Below, piece after piece: positions 15,782-25,133 of a DNA stretch of 64,000 nt. The notes under the pieces are model-generated. The model worked only from the letters and a program-made list of their open reading frames with translations. It searched no databases and had not been told where the DNA came from. The position numbers and the translations under genes are program-made. Source of the stretch: Betaproteobacteria bacterium. Its GTDB lineage: Bacteria; Pseudomonadota; Gammaproteobacteria; Burkholderiales; Eutrophovitaceae. The stretch is taken from positions 1,573,955 to 1,637,954 of the forward strand of contig CP070643.1 of NCBI GenBank assembly GCA_020354125.1, in the 5' to 3' direction. Numbering within the stretch: the first letter of the stretch is position 1; each line of letters begins with the position of its first letter.

Positions 15782-17035
15782 TCAGCCTGCAGTACCGGCC
15801 GCGGGCCGACGTTTAATCGCCAAACTCAATAGCCAGCCGGCGATTGACAGATTCAGCAGGTTCCAGACGATGCCGTGCACGAAGGCGGTCTGGTAAGACC
15901 CGGTCCAGTCAAAAATGACACCGGACATCCAGCCGCCAAAGGCCATGCCAAACATGGTTGCCATCATCACAGTGCCGATACGAGCGCCGGCTTCTTTGGG
16001 TGAGAAGTACTCGCGCACGATGATGGCGTAAGACGGCACGATGCCGCCCTGAAAAAGCCCGAACAGCGCCGAAATCAGATAAAGCGAAATCAACCCATCG
16101 GAGAGAAGATACAAACACAGGGCAAACGCCTGTAACGCTGAGCCGAGCAGCAGTGTGCGCAGGCCACCGATGTGGTCGGAAATCCAGCCAAATACCAAGC
16201 GGCTGATGATGCCGCAAGCAAGCAACAACGACAGCATTTCCGCCCCGCGCGCCGCACCATAGCCAAGATCGCTGCAATATGCGACCAGGTGCACCTGGGG
16301 CATCGCCATCGCAACACAGCACGCAACCCCTGCAATGACCAGTAACCATTGCAGCGTAGCCGGCGCAAACCCAAGCGGACGAATGGGCAGTGAGCCGCTG
16401 AACGCCATCGCGGCAGCTGGTTCCACTAACGGAGCCCGCCTTCTCAGCAACATTGCCAGCGGCAGCATGGTGCAAAGGCAAAACAGCGCGATGCCAATGT
16501 GCGTTTCTCGCCAGCCAACGCCCTGCACGAAATACTGCACCACAGGTGGCCAAACCGCGCCAGCGAGATAGTTGCCGCTGGCAATAATGCCGACTGCCGC
16601 ACCCCGCCGTTTGACGAACCACAGCGACGTATCAGCCATCAGCGGTGCGAAAGTGGCCGACGTGCCAACGCCGATCAGCAATCCCTGCAGCAACGTGAAC
16701 TGGTAAATGCCGGCCGCGTACGACGAACCGAAGTAACCGACGCTCAGAAGCATCGCGCCAAGTGCCACCGGCACGACAATGCCGAAGCGGTCGGCGAGTT
16801 TGCCCATCAGGACGCCACCCAGGCCGAATCCGATCATCGTCATGGTGTAGGGCAAGGACGCATCGGCACGCGCGATGCCAAATTCACTCTGCACTGCCGG
16901 CAACACGACGACGACTGACCACATGCCGACTCCGCCAATAGTGGACAACAGCACCGCTACCACTAACCGCAACCAGGCGTAGGGAGAGTCGATGCCATGA
17001 GCCTCGTGGCGACCGCTGCTGTCGTGTCTGGTCAT
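15782..17035 (-). CDS. Major facilitator superfamily transporter
   Basis: A 417-residue, 12-segment MFS carrier. The loop GVLMGKLADRFGIVVPVALG after the second segment is the MFS motif A region, and a second copy-like VFGWISDHIGGLRTLLLG is in the C-terminal half. The best resemblance is to the oxalate/formate antiporter-like group of monocarboxylate carriers. The substrate cannot be assigned. It is transcribed in the same direction as the ATP-grasp gene upstream (45 bp gap), so it may belong to the hemerythrin/ATP-grasp transcription unit. Confidence 0.88.
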   Translation of the reverse strand: MTRHDSSGRHEAHGIDSPYAWLRLVVAVLLSTIGGVGMWSVVVVLPAVQSEFGIARADASLPYTMTMIGFGLGGVLMGKLADRFGIVVPVALGAMLLSVGYFGSSYAAGIYQFTLLQGLLIGVGTSATFAPLMADTSLWFVKRRGAAVGIIASGNYLAGAVWPPVVQYFVQGVGWRETHIGIALFCLCTMLPLAMLLRRRAPLVEPAAAMAFSGSLPIRPLGFAPATLQWLLVIAGVACCVAMAMPQVHLVAYCSDLGYGAARGAEMLSLLLACGIISRLVFGWISDHIGGLRTLLLGSALQAFALCLYLLSDGLISLYLISALFGLFQGGIVPSYAIIVREYFSPKEAGARIGTVMMATMFGMAFGGWMSGVIFDWTGSYQTAFVHGIVWNLLNLSIAGWLLSLAIKRRPAAGTAG

Positions 17036-17079
17036 CAGTCTCCGTGGCCGAAAGTTACAGGCATGTACCGTTGGCGGGT

Positions 17080-18609
17080 TTAGTGAAAAACAGCGCTTGC
17101 ATCGCCGCTCCGGTGCAGGCCGTCCTGGAAAAGTTCCTGAACCCGCAACAATTGCTCTTGCACATGCGTCGCGTCATGTCCGAGCAGAAGCAAGTTCAAA
17201 GCGGCACTTTCACCCAGCTGGCCCGGATTCGTCACGATCACCCCGGTGCCGTCTCCGTCATGACGGTAAAGCAGATTTCCCAGCCGATCCAGGACTGTTG
17301 GTAACTGGTAGCGGCGTGCTTTGGTATCCTGCCGCTGAACAATCATTATCTCGCGCCGCGTCCAATCCCCAGTCAATCGGTTCATCAGCGTCATCGGAAT
17401 CGATGTACCACCCCAGCGCCCGTTACACTCAATCCAGCGGACAGCAGCGGAGCCCCAGTCGCTTCCTACAACAATGGCATCGAGGCTGCAGCGGCCGAAA
17501 TAGCCGAGCTTCTGGAAAAGGAAGGCGAATTGCATCGCCTCGCTTGCTATTTGTTGGCGCAGTTGCTCGGGCAGTTGACTGGTGGTAGCTCCGATGAACT
17601 CGCCTTCCACGCCGCGCACCAGCTGTTCAAAAATACCCTCGATGACCGGCAGACCCTGGTCTGCGAGCGGGACCCAGACCTGGACCGACGGGCTGGAAAG
17701 TACCGCGCAATCCCAGACGCCAACCAGCAGCGGAAATTCGGAGCGCCAACCGCGAGAGTGGAGCAAAGACAGGATCTGTCTGCGCACTTGTGACACCGGG
17801 AAACGACGCACGGTGGCGGAGTCAAGAACGATATTGCCAGCTGATCCGGCACTATCCGGAATCTTGACGACGACACGTTCGGAGCGGCGCGCGATTGCAG
17901 CTATCCGGCCAGCCACCGCCGCCGGCCCAAAGGCGTGGTAGTTGGGTGGCCGCGCTTCTTTGCCGAGCACCTCGATCACCCTTTGATCGAACCAGAGCTT
18001 GTTGTTCACACGCTGTGTGAGCCGCGGCGGCGGGGCCGCGACTTGCACTCGGGCGCCAGTAGCCGCTGAAATCTGCCCGGCTAACTTCCATGCGCTGCCA
18101 GTACCGATGTAAGGAATCAGATTTACTTGCCCCTGCCTGCGCGCGAAATCCAAGACCATCTTAAACGCCCGCTGGTCCGTGGCACAGCGTTCGGCCAGCG
18201 ATAGAAGCCGACGCCGGGAGAGCGGCGGCACAGTGACGATGGTCGGATGACCGAGTCCGACAACATCGCGGCAGTACTGCTCGAACGCCAAGTCACGATG
18301 GCCACCGATCAACACCTGATCGCCGTCACCGGCGAGCAACAGCAGACGATAGCGAAATGCCGCTTCATGCTTATAGGAAAAGAGCTTGATGCCGAAGTGG
18401 TCCTCAAATACCAAAGCCGGCGCGTCACTGAGGCCAACGACAACGTCAGGGCCAAATACATCGAAGGAAGCCAAGGTCGGCTCGTCCGCCGTAATCCGTT
18501 CTGCCACGCCGGACAAACGGGCACGCTCGGCATCGGACAGCCGAACCTCGACCTGTCGAAGGATTGGCAGCGTCAGGCGCCCGCTCGTTGATGCGGTAAA
18601 CGCGTTCAC
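17080..18609 (-). CDS. ATP-grasp-type ligase with N-terminal pre-ATP-grasp region (PGM1-like)
   Basis: A 509-residue protein not matching a named housekeeping enzyme. A Rossmann-like N-terminal part (about 50-215) is followed by an ATP-grasp-like core. In that core RVVVKIPDSAGSAGNIVLDS (245-264) supplies the nucleotide-binding lysine and glycine-rich loop, and WIECNGRWGGTS (392-403) supplies the Glu394-x-Asn396 metal pair and an RxGG turn. The closest arrangement I know is the preATP-grasp plus ATP-grasp pairing of PGM1-type peptide ligases. It should form an amide or ester via an acyl phosphate; the substrates are unknown. GTG start, 12 bp after the hemerythrin stop, so cotranscribed. Confidence 0.7.
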   Translation of the reverse strand: MNAFTASTSGRLTLPILRQVEVRLSDAERARLSGVAERITADEPTLASFDVFGPDVVVGLSDAPALVFEDHFGIKLFSYKHEAAFRYRLLLLAGDGDQVLIGGHRDLAFEQYCRDVVGLGHPTIVTVPPLSRRRLLSLAERCATDQRAFKMVLDFARRQGQVNLIPYIGTGSAWKLAGQISAATGARVQVAAPPPRLTQRVNNKLWFDQRVIEVLGKEARPPNYHAFGPAAVAGRIAAIARRSERVVVKIPDSAGSAGNIVLDSATVRRFPVSQVRRQILSLLHSRGWRSEFPLLVGVWDCAVLSSPSVQVWVPLADQGLPVIEGIFEQLVRGVEGEFIGATTSQLPEQLRQQIASEAMQFAFLFQKLGYFGRCSLDAIVVGSDWGSAAVRWIECNGRWGGTSIPMTLMNRLTGDWTRREIMIVQRQDTKARRYQLPTVLDRLGNLLYRHDGDGTGVIVTNPGQLGESAALNLLLLGHDATHVQEQLLRVQELFQDGLHRSGDASAVFH

Positions 18610-18621
18610 GAACCAGTTCTC

Positions 18622-19113
18622 TCAGGTAGACCGACTTGACGCTCGTGAAGCCGCGAAATCACTCCAGCGCGGACTTGAATCGCGCCACTTCAGCAAATGC
18701 CGATGCAACTCGGCCTGTTGCTCAGGTGGAATCCGCCCCATTGCCGCGAACAAGTCACCACATTCCGCGATATGCGCCTCCATCGCCTGTGACTTTTCAA
18801 GCAACTCGGCAGTGTGCTGTTCATCGGGTGCAGTTGCCCGAATCACCGCTTGCACCACCTCCAGACCATCCTCGTGCTCGCGGTACATTTTCTCGACTTC
18901 AGCAGCGCCCAGCAATGGCAGCAACGCTTTGTAAAAATGCTCCTCCTCGAATGCGATGTGCGCACCGGCGTCCGCGTCTACTCGCTGTGCGACCTGTCGA
19001 GCTGCGGCAAGATCGTTGTTACGTAAACACTGTGAGAGCTCGTGAAAACCACGGCCGAGCACCGCATGATCGGCGTGGAAGGCTTCGAATAAGCTATTCT
19101 TGTGTTGCGCCAA
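18622..19113 (-). CDS. Hemerythrin-like (HHE) di-iron protein
   Basis: A 163-residue four-helix protein with the hemerythrin histidine pattern. It has FHADHAVLGRGFHELS, AHIAFEEEHFYKALLPLL (HxxxEE), MYREHEDG and MEAHIAECG. Such proteins bind a non-haem di-iron centre and sense or carry O2, NO or iron. TTG 19113 is the start, with GAGGA about eight bases upstream. It is the first gene of the unit leading to the ATP-grasp ligase and MFS carrier, and is divergent from the class II amidotransferase gene across about 60 bp. The C-terminal tail rich in Ser/Arg is unusual but short. Confidence 0.87.
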   Translation of the reverse strand: MAQHKNSLFEAFHADHAVLGRGFHELSQCLRNNDLAAARQVAQRVDADAGAHIAFEEEHFYKALLPLLGAAEVEKMYREHEDGLEVVQAVIRATAPDEQHTAELLEKSQAMEAHIAECGDLFAAMGRIPPEQQAELHRHLLKWRDSSPRWSDFAASRASSRST

Positions 19114-19174
19114 AGCGAATCCTCAATCTGTCGTTCAAGTCTACGGAAGCACTTGGCAGCACGCAAACAACATC

Positions 19175-19993
19175 ATGTGCCGACTCTACGGTTTTCTAGC
19201 TAGCGAGCCCACCAAGGTGGAGTGCACCCTGGTGCACGCACAAAATGCTTTGATGGTGCAAAGCCGTCGCGACCGTGCCGGCCTGACCCACGGCCATGGC
19301 TGGGGCGTGGCCACCTACGAAGATCATCATCCGCGCATCGAGCGTCAGGCTTGGGCCGCTTATCACGGCGAGCATTTTCAAAGAGCGGCCGCACGCATCC
19401 ATTCACGCACCGTGCTTGCTCACGTTCGCCGCGCCACCGTCGGCTTGCCTGGCATGCCCAATACTCACCCATTCAGCTGGAAAGAGTGGTCTTTCGCGCA
19501 CAATGGAACGATCCCCAGGTTCACCAAGCTACGCGAGCGCATGCTGGAGACGATCGCACCAGAGCGGCGCCCACTGATCAAGGGCGAAACGGACAGCGAG
19601 CACGTTTTCCAACTTTTGCTAACGCTGCTCGAGCGCGAGCCGGATTTGCCGCTGGTTGACATCGTGCGCCAGGTTGTGCGGCTCGTTGTGTCCTGGTGCA
19701 CGGATATGAACACCGAAAGCAAAGTCGCCCTCAATCTGATGCTGACCGACGGAGAACGACTAGCCGGATCGCGCTGGGGGCGCACGCTTTTTCGAGTCGA
19801 GCGCGAAGCAATACGCGATTGCGAAATCTGCGGCTTCCCTCACGTGCACCACACACCGGGGCATGAATATCGCGCCGTCGTCGTTGCATCCGAGCCTATC
19901 TCGCACGAGGAGTGGGAAGAGGTGCCGGAGCGCTCGGTCTACGTCGTCTCGCCCGAGATGCGCCTGCACGTCGAGCCGATTGCCGTGACCTGA
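19175..19993 (+). CDS. Class II glutamine amidotransferase (YafJ-like)
   Basis: A 272-residue Ntn-hydrolase domain beginning MCRLYGFLASEP, with Cys2 as the catalytic nucleophile once Met is removed. It also has GHGWGVATYED, VLAHVRRATVG, THPFSWKEWSFAHNGTI and KGETDSEHVFQLLL, all conserved in stand-alone YafJ/GAT class II proteins. It should hydrolyse glutamine or a gamma-glutamyl compound and pass on ammonia; the synthetase partner is unknown. The divergently placed ATP-grasp ligase is a conceivable partner (inference only). ATG 19175 is fixed by the need for Cys at position 2. Confidence 0.88.
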   Translation: MCRLYGFLASEPTKVECTLVHAQNALMVQSRRDRAGLTHGHGWGVATYEDHHPRIERQAWAAYHGEHFQRAAARIHSRTVLAHVRRATVGLPGMPNTHPFSWKEWSFAHNGTIPRFTKLRERMLETIAPERRPLIKGETDSEHVFQLLLTLLEREPDLPLVDIVRQVVRLVVSWCTDMNTESKVALNLMLTDGERLAGSRWGRTLFRVEREAIRDCEICGFPHVHHTPGHEYRAVVVASEPISHEEWEEVPERSVYVVSPEMRLHVEPIAVT

Positions 19994-20127
19994 AGGGCCG
20001 AACGGCGTCAATCCATCACTTCAGCCCTCCGCCGGGCCGTCTCGGTGTACCATTCACCCCTCGCAGAACAAACTCTGCGTCGCGGCCCAAGCGCCGCGAT
20101 AGCAGACGCGAAGTCGGAGGAGAAATC

Positions 20128-22095
20128 TTGACGCAGCCAGCCGTAGGTGCGGTTACGACCGAAACCTTCCCCAAGCTATTGCTCGAACACGCCCGTGTGC
20201 GCGGCGACAAGGTGGCGATCCGGGAGAAAGATCTTGGCATCTGGCAGAGTTGGACCTGGAAGCAGGCCGCTGACGAAGTGCGCTGGCTCGCCTGCGGACT
20301 TGCGGCGCGTGGCTTCAAGCGGGGGATGAATCTCGCCATCATCGGCGATAACCGGCCACGCCTGTACTGGTCATTCGCGGCAGCACAAAGCATCGGCGCG
20401 GTGCCCGTCCCCCTCTACCAGGACGCGATTGCCCAGGAAATGCAGTACGTTCTGGACAATGCAGAAATCGAAGTCGCCATCGTCGAGGATCAGGAACAGG
20501 TCGACAAGCTGCTGGAACTGCTGCCGCAGTGTCCACGCCTGAAGCTGATCGTCTACGATGACCCGCGCGGCATGCGCCACTATACGCAGCCGCAGCTACT
20601 GCCATACGGTGAATTGCGTGACATCGGACGTGAGTACGACGAGGCACACCCGGACTTCTATCCCACCGAGCTAATGGCAGGTAAACCTGACGACGTCTCG
20701 GTCATCCTCTACACCTCGGGCACGACCAGCAGGCCCAAGGGCGTGTGTATGACGCACCGCGCCTTCATTGACGCGGCACGCGGTGATGTCGGCTTTGACG
20801 GCTTCGACGACAGTGACGAGATATTGTCCTATCTGCCGATGGCGTGGGTCGGCGACCATCTATTCTCCTACGGCCAGGCACTGGTGGCCGGGTTCACCGT
20901 CAACTGCCCGGAGTCGTCGGACACGGTGATGACGGACTTGTGCGAAATCGGCCCCACCTACTATTTCGCGCCACCGCGCGTGTTCGAAAATCTGCTCACC
21001 CAGGTCATGATCCGGATGGAAGACGCAAGCCGCCTGAAGCGGTGGCTGTTCGACAAGTTCATGGCTGTTGCGCGACGCTGCGGCGCCGAGATCATGGACG
21101 GCAAACCGGTTGGTCCGGTCAACCGCATCCTTTATTCGCTCGGTGATGTCATGGTCTACGGACCACTGCGCAACAACCTGGGTATGAGCCGTATTCGTGT
21201 CGCCTACACCGGCGGCGCAGCCATAGGTCCCGATCTGTATCGCTTTTACCGCTCGCTCGGGATCAATCTCAAACAACTGTACGGTCAAACCGAAACCGCA
21301 GCCTACGTGTGCAAACAGCCGAACGGCGAGTCGCGGCTCGACACCGTCGGCACACCATTGCCGGGGGTAGAAATCAAGATTGCCGACAAAGGCGAAATCC
21401 TGGTGAAGAGCCCGGGCATGCTCAAAGAGTATTACAAAGCCCCGGAAGCGACCGCCGAAACAATCACGGCGGAAGGCTATTTCAGAACAGGCGATGCCGG
21501 GTTCCTCGACAGCGACGGGCATCTGAAAATCATTGATCGAGCCAAGGATGTCGGCAAGCTCAATGACGGCACCATGTTCGCGCCACAGTTTCTCGAGAAC
21601 AAACTGAAGTTTTTCCAGTTCATCAAGGAAGCCGTCTGTTTCGGCGACGGGCGAGACCGAGTCTGCGCCTTTCTCAATATCGAAATGCAGGCAGTGGGGA
21701 ATTGGGCAGAGCGGAATGGCCTGCCGTACACCGGTTACGTCGACCTCGCCGGCAAGCCCGAAGTCTATGCCTTGCTGCAGGAATGCGTCGACAAGGTCAA
21801 TGCTGACCTCGCCCGGGAAGAAAGCCTTGCCGGGTCGCAGATACGCCGCTTCCTGGTTCTGCACAAGGAGCTCGACGCCGACGACGATGAACTGACACGC
21901 ACCCGCAAAGTGCGGCGTGGCTACGTCGCGGAGAAGTACGCACCGCTGGTCGACGCCCTTTACGGCGGCGCCGATCATTGTGAAATCGAAACCCAGGTCA
22001 AGTTCGAGGACGGCCGCAGCGGCGTCATTGCCGCCGATGTGAAGATCCGTGACGTCGAGTTGGTACCGCCTGCCGAGCATCGAAAGGCAGCGTGA
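20128..22095 (+). CDS. Long-chain-type acyl-CoA synthetase (AMP-forming)
   Basis: A 655-residue adenylating enzyme of the FadD/long-chain branch. The phosphate-binding loop is VILYTSGTTSRPKGVCMTHR, with YGQTETAAY as the A5 motif, YFRTGDAGFLDSDGHLKIIDR as the A7-A8 hinge, and the GKLNDGTMFAPQFLE tail typical of large bacterial homologues. It converts a carboxylate plus ATP and CoA into acyl-CoA. TTG 20128 is preferred because GGAGGAGAAA precedes it; the frame is open further upstream. It overlaps the livG-type gene by one base at TGATG, so activation and uptake are co-expressed. Confidence 0.9.
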   Translation: MTQPAVGAVTTETFPKLLLEHARVRGDKVAIREKDLGIWQSWTWKQAADEVRWLACGLAARGFKRGMNLAIIGDNRPRLYWSFAAAQSIGAVPVPLYQDAIAQEMQYVLDNAEIEVAIVEDQEQVDKLLELLPQCPRLKLIVYDDPRGMRHYTQPQLLPYGELRDIGREYDEAHPDFYPTELMAGKPDDVSVILYTSGTTSRPKGVCMTHRAFIDAARGDVGFDGFDDSDEILSYLPMAWVGDHLFSYGQALVAGFTVNCPESSDTVMTDLCEIGPTYYFAPPRVFENLLTQVMIRMEDASRLKRWLFDKFMAVARRCGAEIMDGKPVGPVNRILYSLGDVMVYGPLRNNLGMSRIRVAYTGGAAIGPDLYRFYRSLGINLKQLYGQTETAAYVCKQPNGESRLDTVGTPLPGVEIKIADKGEILVKSPGMLKEYYKAPEATAETITAEGYFRTGDAGFLDSDGHLKIIDRAKDVGKLNDGTMFAPQFLENKLKFFQFIKEAVCFGDGRDRVCAFLNIEMQAVGNWAERNGLPYTGYVDLAGKPEVYALLQECVDKVNADLAREESLAGSQIRRFLVLHKELDADDDELTRTRKVRRGYVAEKYAPLVDALYGGADHCEIETQVKFEDGRSGVIAADVKIRDVELVPPAEHRKAA

Positions 22096-22883
22096 TGGAG
22101 CATTCCCGCTCGCTCGGCGAGCCGATACTGAGCATGGACGAAATCTCGTTGTCGTTCGGCGGCGTTAATGCGTTGTCCAATGTCAGCTTGCACGTGCGCG
22201 AACACGAAATTCTCGCCATCATCGGGCCCAACGGTGCGGGTAAGAGTTCCTTACTCAACGTCATCAACGGCGTCTACCATCCGAGCAAGGGCACTGTCAC
22301 CTTCAAAGGCGCAACGCGCGCGCAGATGCGCCCTCACGAGGCAGCAAGCCAGGGCATCGCACGAACGTTTCAGAACATTGCGTTGTTCAAGGGCATGACC
22401 GTGCTCGACAACATCATGACCGGCCGCACATTGAAAATGCGCGCCGGGTTCTTCTGGCAGTGTATTTACGTAGGCAAGGCGCGCAACGAGGAAATCGAGC
22501 ATCGCCACAAGGTCGAAGAGATAATCGATTTTTTGCAGATTCAATCGATCCGCAAGACACCCGTCGGGCGGCTGCCCTATGGACTACAGAAACGCGTTGA
22601 ACTGGGTCGCGCGTTGGCGGCCGAACCCGATTTGCTATTGCTCGATGAACCGATGGCGGGAATGAACATCGAGGAAAAAGAAGACATGAGCCGATTTGTC
22701 CTCGACGTTAACGACGAATTCGGCACTACCATCGTGCTGATCGAACACGACATGGGTGTGGTAATGGATTTGTCAGACCGCGTGATCGTGCTCGATTACG
22801 GACGCAAGATTGGCGACGGCACACCGGATGAGATCCGCAGCAACCAGGATGTAATCGACGCCTATCTGGGCGTGACGCACTGA
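22095..22883 (+). CDS. Branched-chain-type ABC transporter ATPase, LivG-like
   Basis: About 262 residues. Walker A is GPNGAGKSSLLN, the Q-loop region ARTFQNIALF follows, the signature reads LPYGLQKRVELGRALAAEP and Walker B LLLLDEPMAGMN, then the H-loop IEHDM. The long insertion between the Q-loop and signature (FFWQCIYVGKARNEEIEHRH) is typical of LivG. The ATG overlaps the stop of the acyl-CoA synthetase gene in TGATG; a GTG three bases earlier is an alternative start. With the LivF-like protein it energises the LivH/LivM permease. Confidence 0.93.
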   Translation: MEHSRSLGEPILSMDEISLSFGGVNALSNVSLHVREHEILAIIGPNGAGKSSLLNVINGVYHPSKGTVTFKGATRAQMRPHEAASQGIARTFQNIALFKGMTVLDNIMTGRTLKMRAGFFWQCIYVGKARNEEIEHRHKVEEIIDFLQIQSIRKTPVGRLPYGLQKRVELGRALAAEPDLLLLDEPMAGMNIEEKEDMSRFVLDVNDEFGTTIVLIEHDMGVVMDLSDRVIVLDYGRKIGDGTPDEIRSNQDVIDAYLGVTH

Positions 22884-22995
22884 TTCAATACACTGCACGA
22901 GACATCAACAGGAGAGTGAAGACACATCAGACCACGTCATCACCCGTGAAGTACAGCAGGTTCCCTGGTGAGCAAAGAGATGTGTCTAACAGATT

Positions 22996-23907
22996 ATGGG
23001 TCCGTTTATCGAAGTACTGATTGCTGGGTTGATGGCGGGTGTTCTGTACTCGCTGGTCGCGCTCGGATTCGTGCTGATCTTCAAGGCATCGGGTGTGTTC
23101 AATTTTGCGCAAGGTGCCATGGTGTTGTTTGCGGCACTGAGTTTCGTGCGACTGATGGAATTTCTCCAGAACACGTTTGCGCCTATCTTGTTATCGCTAG
23201 CTATTACCATCGTCATCATGATCGTGCTGGCGCTGCTGGTCGAACGTCTGGTGTTACGGCCACTGGTCAATCAGCCGCCAATCAGCCTGTTCATGGCAAC
23301 GCTCGGCATCGCCTACTTCCTGGACGGCTTGGGGCAATCCATCTGGGGCAGCGACATCTATACGCTGGACGTCGGTATTCCTAAAGAGCCCTTGCTGCTA
23401 TTTGAATCGGTCTTCGAAGACGGGATTCTGGTATCGAGTGAGGACCTAGTTGCTGCCTTGGTCGCGGGCGTGCTTGTCGCCGGTCTCGCGGTCTTTTTTC
23501 AGCGCACCCGTATTGGCCGCGCGTTGAGGGCGGTTGCCGATGATCACCAGGCGGCGCAGTCGGTCGGCATCCCGCTCAATTATATCTGGGTCATCGTCTG
23601 GACCGTTGCCGGATTAGTCGCGCTGGTTGCCGGCATCATCTGGGGGTCGAAGCTTGGGGTGCAGTTTTCACTGTCGCTGATTGCGCTCAAGGCCCTCCCA
23701 GTATTGATTCTTGGCGGTTTTGAGTCGGTCCTCGGGGCAATCATCGGCGGCCTGATCATCGGTGCCGGAGAAAAGCTCTCCGAGACCTACCTTGGACCGC
23801 TGATCGGCGGTGGCATCGAGTACTGGTTCGCCTACGTGCTGGCGCTGGCTTTCTTGCTTTTCAGGCCACAGGGGCTGTTCGGTGAGGTCCACATCGACCG
23901 TGTCTGA
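22996..23907 (+). CDS. Branched-chain-type ABC transporter permease, LivH-like
   Basis: A 303-residue polytopic inner-membrane protein with LivH landmarks. It starts FIEVLIAGLMAGVLYSLVAL with FNFAQGAMVLFAALS, has TRIGRALRAVADDHQAAQSV in the cytoplasmic coupling loop (the EAA-like ATPase contact), and ends with GGFESVLGAIIGGLIIGAGE. ATG 22996 lies 112 bp after the ATPase gene in the same unit. It forms the translocation channel with the LivM-like subunit. Confidence 0.93.
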   Translation: MGPFIEVLIAGLMAGVLYSLVALGFVLIFKASGVFNFAQGAMVLFAALSFVRLMEFLQNTFAPILLSLAITIVIMIVLALLVERLVLRPLVNQPPISLFMATLGIAYFLDGLGQSIWGSDIYTLDVGIPKEPLLLFESVFEDGILVSSEDLVAALVAGVLVAGLAVFFQRTRIGRALRAVADDHQAAQSVGIPLNYIWVIVWTVAGLVALVAGIIWGSKLGVQFSLSLIALKALPVLILGGFESVLGAIIGGLIIGAGEKLSETYLGPLIGGGIEYWFAYVLALAFLLFRPQGLFGEVHIDRV

Positions 23908-23992
23908 GGTAGCCGGGGCCAAGCGCAACATCACCACAAGACAAAACTACACACTCTGTCATCAGACCATGCAGTGAAGCGTTAACCGAATC

Positions 23993-25057
23993 ATGTTTTA
24001 CCGAGAAGCTGGACAATTCAAAAGCAGTTATGCCGCCGATCAAGCGGCGTTTCCGATTGCGCAGGACCGCATCTTTATCGGCATCTGGCTGCTCATCGGT
24101 TTTGTCGCAATCCCGCTGCTGTCCAATGAGTACCTGTTTCGCGCCATCTTCATCCCGTTTCTGATTCTGGCGCTGGCGGCACTGGGTCTGAATCTTCTGG
24201 TCGGGTATTGCGGGCAGGTATCGCTTGGCACCGGCGCTTTTATGGCAGTGGGCGCCTATGCCGCCTATAACTTCTGGATACGCATTCCCGGGCTCAATCC
24301 GCTGATTGCGTTCGTGCTCGCCGGCGGGGTCGCAACACTTGTAGGCATCGTGTTTGGCATTCCCAGTCTACGCATCAAGGGCTTTTACCTGGCAGTCGCC
24401 ACCCTGGCGGCACAGTTCTTCATGGACTGGATGTTTGCCCGGGTGGGGTGGTTCACCAATTACACGCCGTCGGGTTCGATCGCCGTGCCACCGATCAGCG
24501 TGTTCGGATTCGAGTTCGACTCGCCGGTGCGCCGTTACATGCTGTGTCTGACGATACTGGTGTTGTTCGCCATCGTGGCAAAGAATATTGTGCGCGGCCG
24601 AATTGGGAGAGGCTGGATGGCGACTCGCGATATGGACGTGGCTGCTGAAATCATCGGCATCCGGCCAATGTACGCAAAGTTATCTGCCTTTGCGGTGAGT
24701 TCGTTTTTTATTGGCGTAGCCGGCGCGCTGTGGGGCTTCGTTCACCTCGGCTCGTGGGAGCCATTGGCATTTGACATCAATCGCTCGTTCAGCATTCTGT
24801 TCATGGTTATTATCGGCGGCCTTGGGTCGATCCTCGGTGCATTCCTTGGTGCCGCCTTTATCACAGTGCTACCGTTGTTTCTCAACCAACTGCCAATCTG
24901 GCTCGGAATCGAGATTTCCACGGCGATGATTTCGCATATCGAGTTCATGATCTTTGGTGCGCTGATCGTGTTTTTCCTGGCGGTAGAACCACTCGGCCTG
25001 GCAAGGCTGTGGCAAATCGCCAAGGAAAAGTTGCGCTTGTGGCCGTTTCCTTACTGA
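23993..25057 (+). CDS. Branched-chain-type ABC transporter permease, LivM-like
   Basis: A 354-residue membrane protein with the LivM pattern. It has ALAALGLNLLVGYCGQVSLG, GAFMAVGAYAAYNFW, RIKGFYLAVATLAAQF, GRGWMATRDMDVAAEIIGI as the ATPase-coupling loop and IIGGLGSILGAFLGAAFI near the end. An N-terminal cytoplasmic extension of about 30 residues (YREAGQFKSSYAADQ) precedes the first segment, as often seen in the aromatic-acid-type Liv systems. It is the partner of the LivH-like subunit. Confidence 0.93.
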   Translation: MFYREAGQFKSSYAADQAAFPIAQDRIFIGIWLLIGFVAIPLLSNEYLFRAIFIPFLILALAALGLNLLVGYCGQVSLGTGAFMAVGAYAAYNFWIRIPGLNPLIAFVLAGGVATLVGIVFGIPSLRIKGFYLAVATLAAQFFMDWMFARVGWFTNYTPSGSIAVPPISVFGFEFDSPVRRYMLCLTILVLFAIVAKNIVRGRIGRGWMATRDMDVAAEIIGIRPMYAKLSAFAVSSFFIGVAGALWGFVHLGSWEPLAFDINRSFSILFMVIIGGLGSILGAFLGAAFITVLPLFLNQLPIWLGIEISTAMISHIEFMIFGALIVFFLAVEPLGLARLWQIAKEKLRLWPFPY

Positions 25058-25133
25058 CGGTTGCAGTTGTGATGGGGTAAGAGTTTTTTTGCGGCTGGTC
25101 GCTGACCGGCTGAGGCGTTTAGGAGGAGAAGTT

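Noticed and set aside
20860..22080. 406-codon minus-strand frame opposite the acyl-CoA synthetase
   Set aside because: It is an antisense shadow created by codon bias of a clear adenylating enzyme.
22916..23020. Possible 34-codon leader starting at GTG 22916 and overlapping the LivH start
   Set aside because: The Shine-Dalgarno sequence is only one or two bases from the GTG, the peptide has no signal-like pattern, and no overlap coupling exists.
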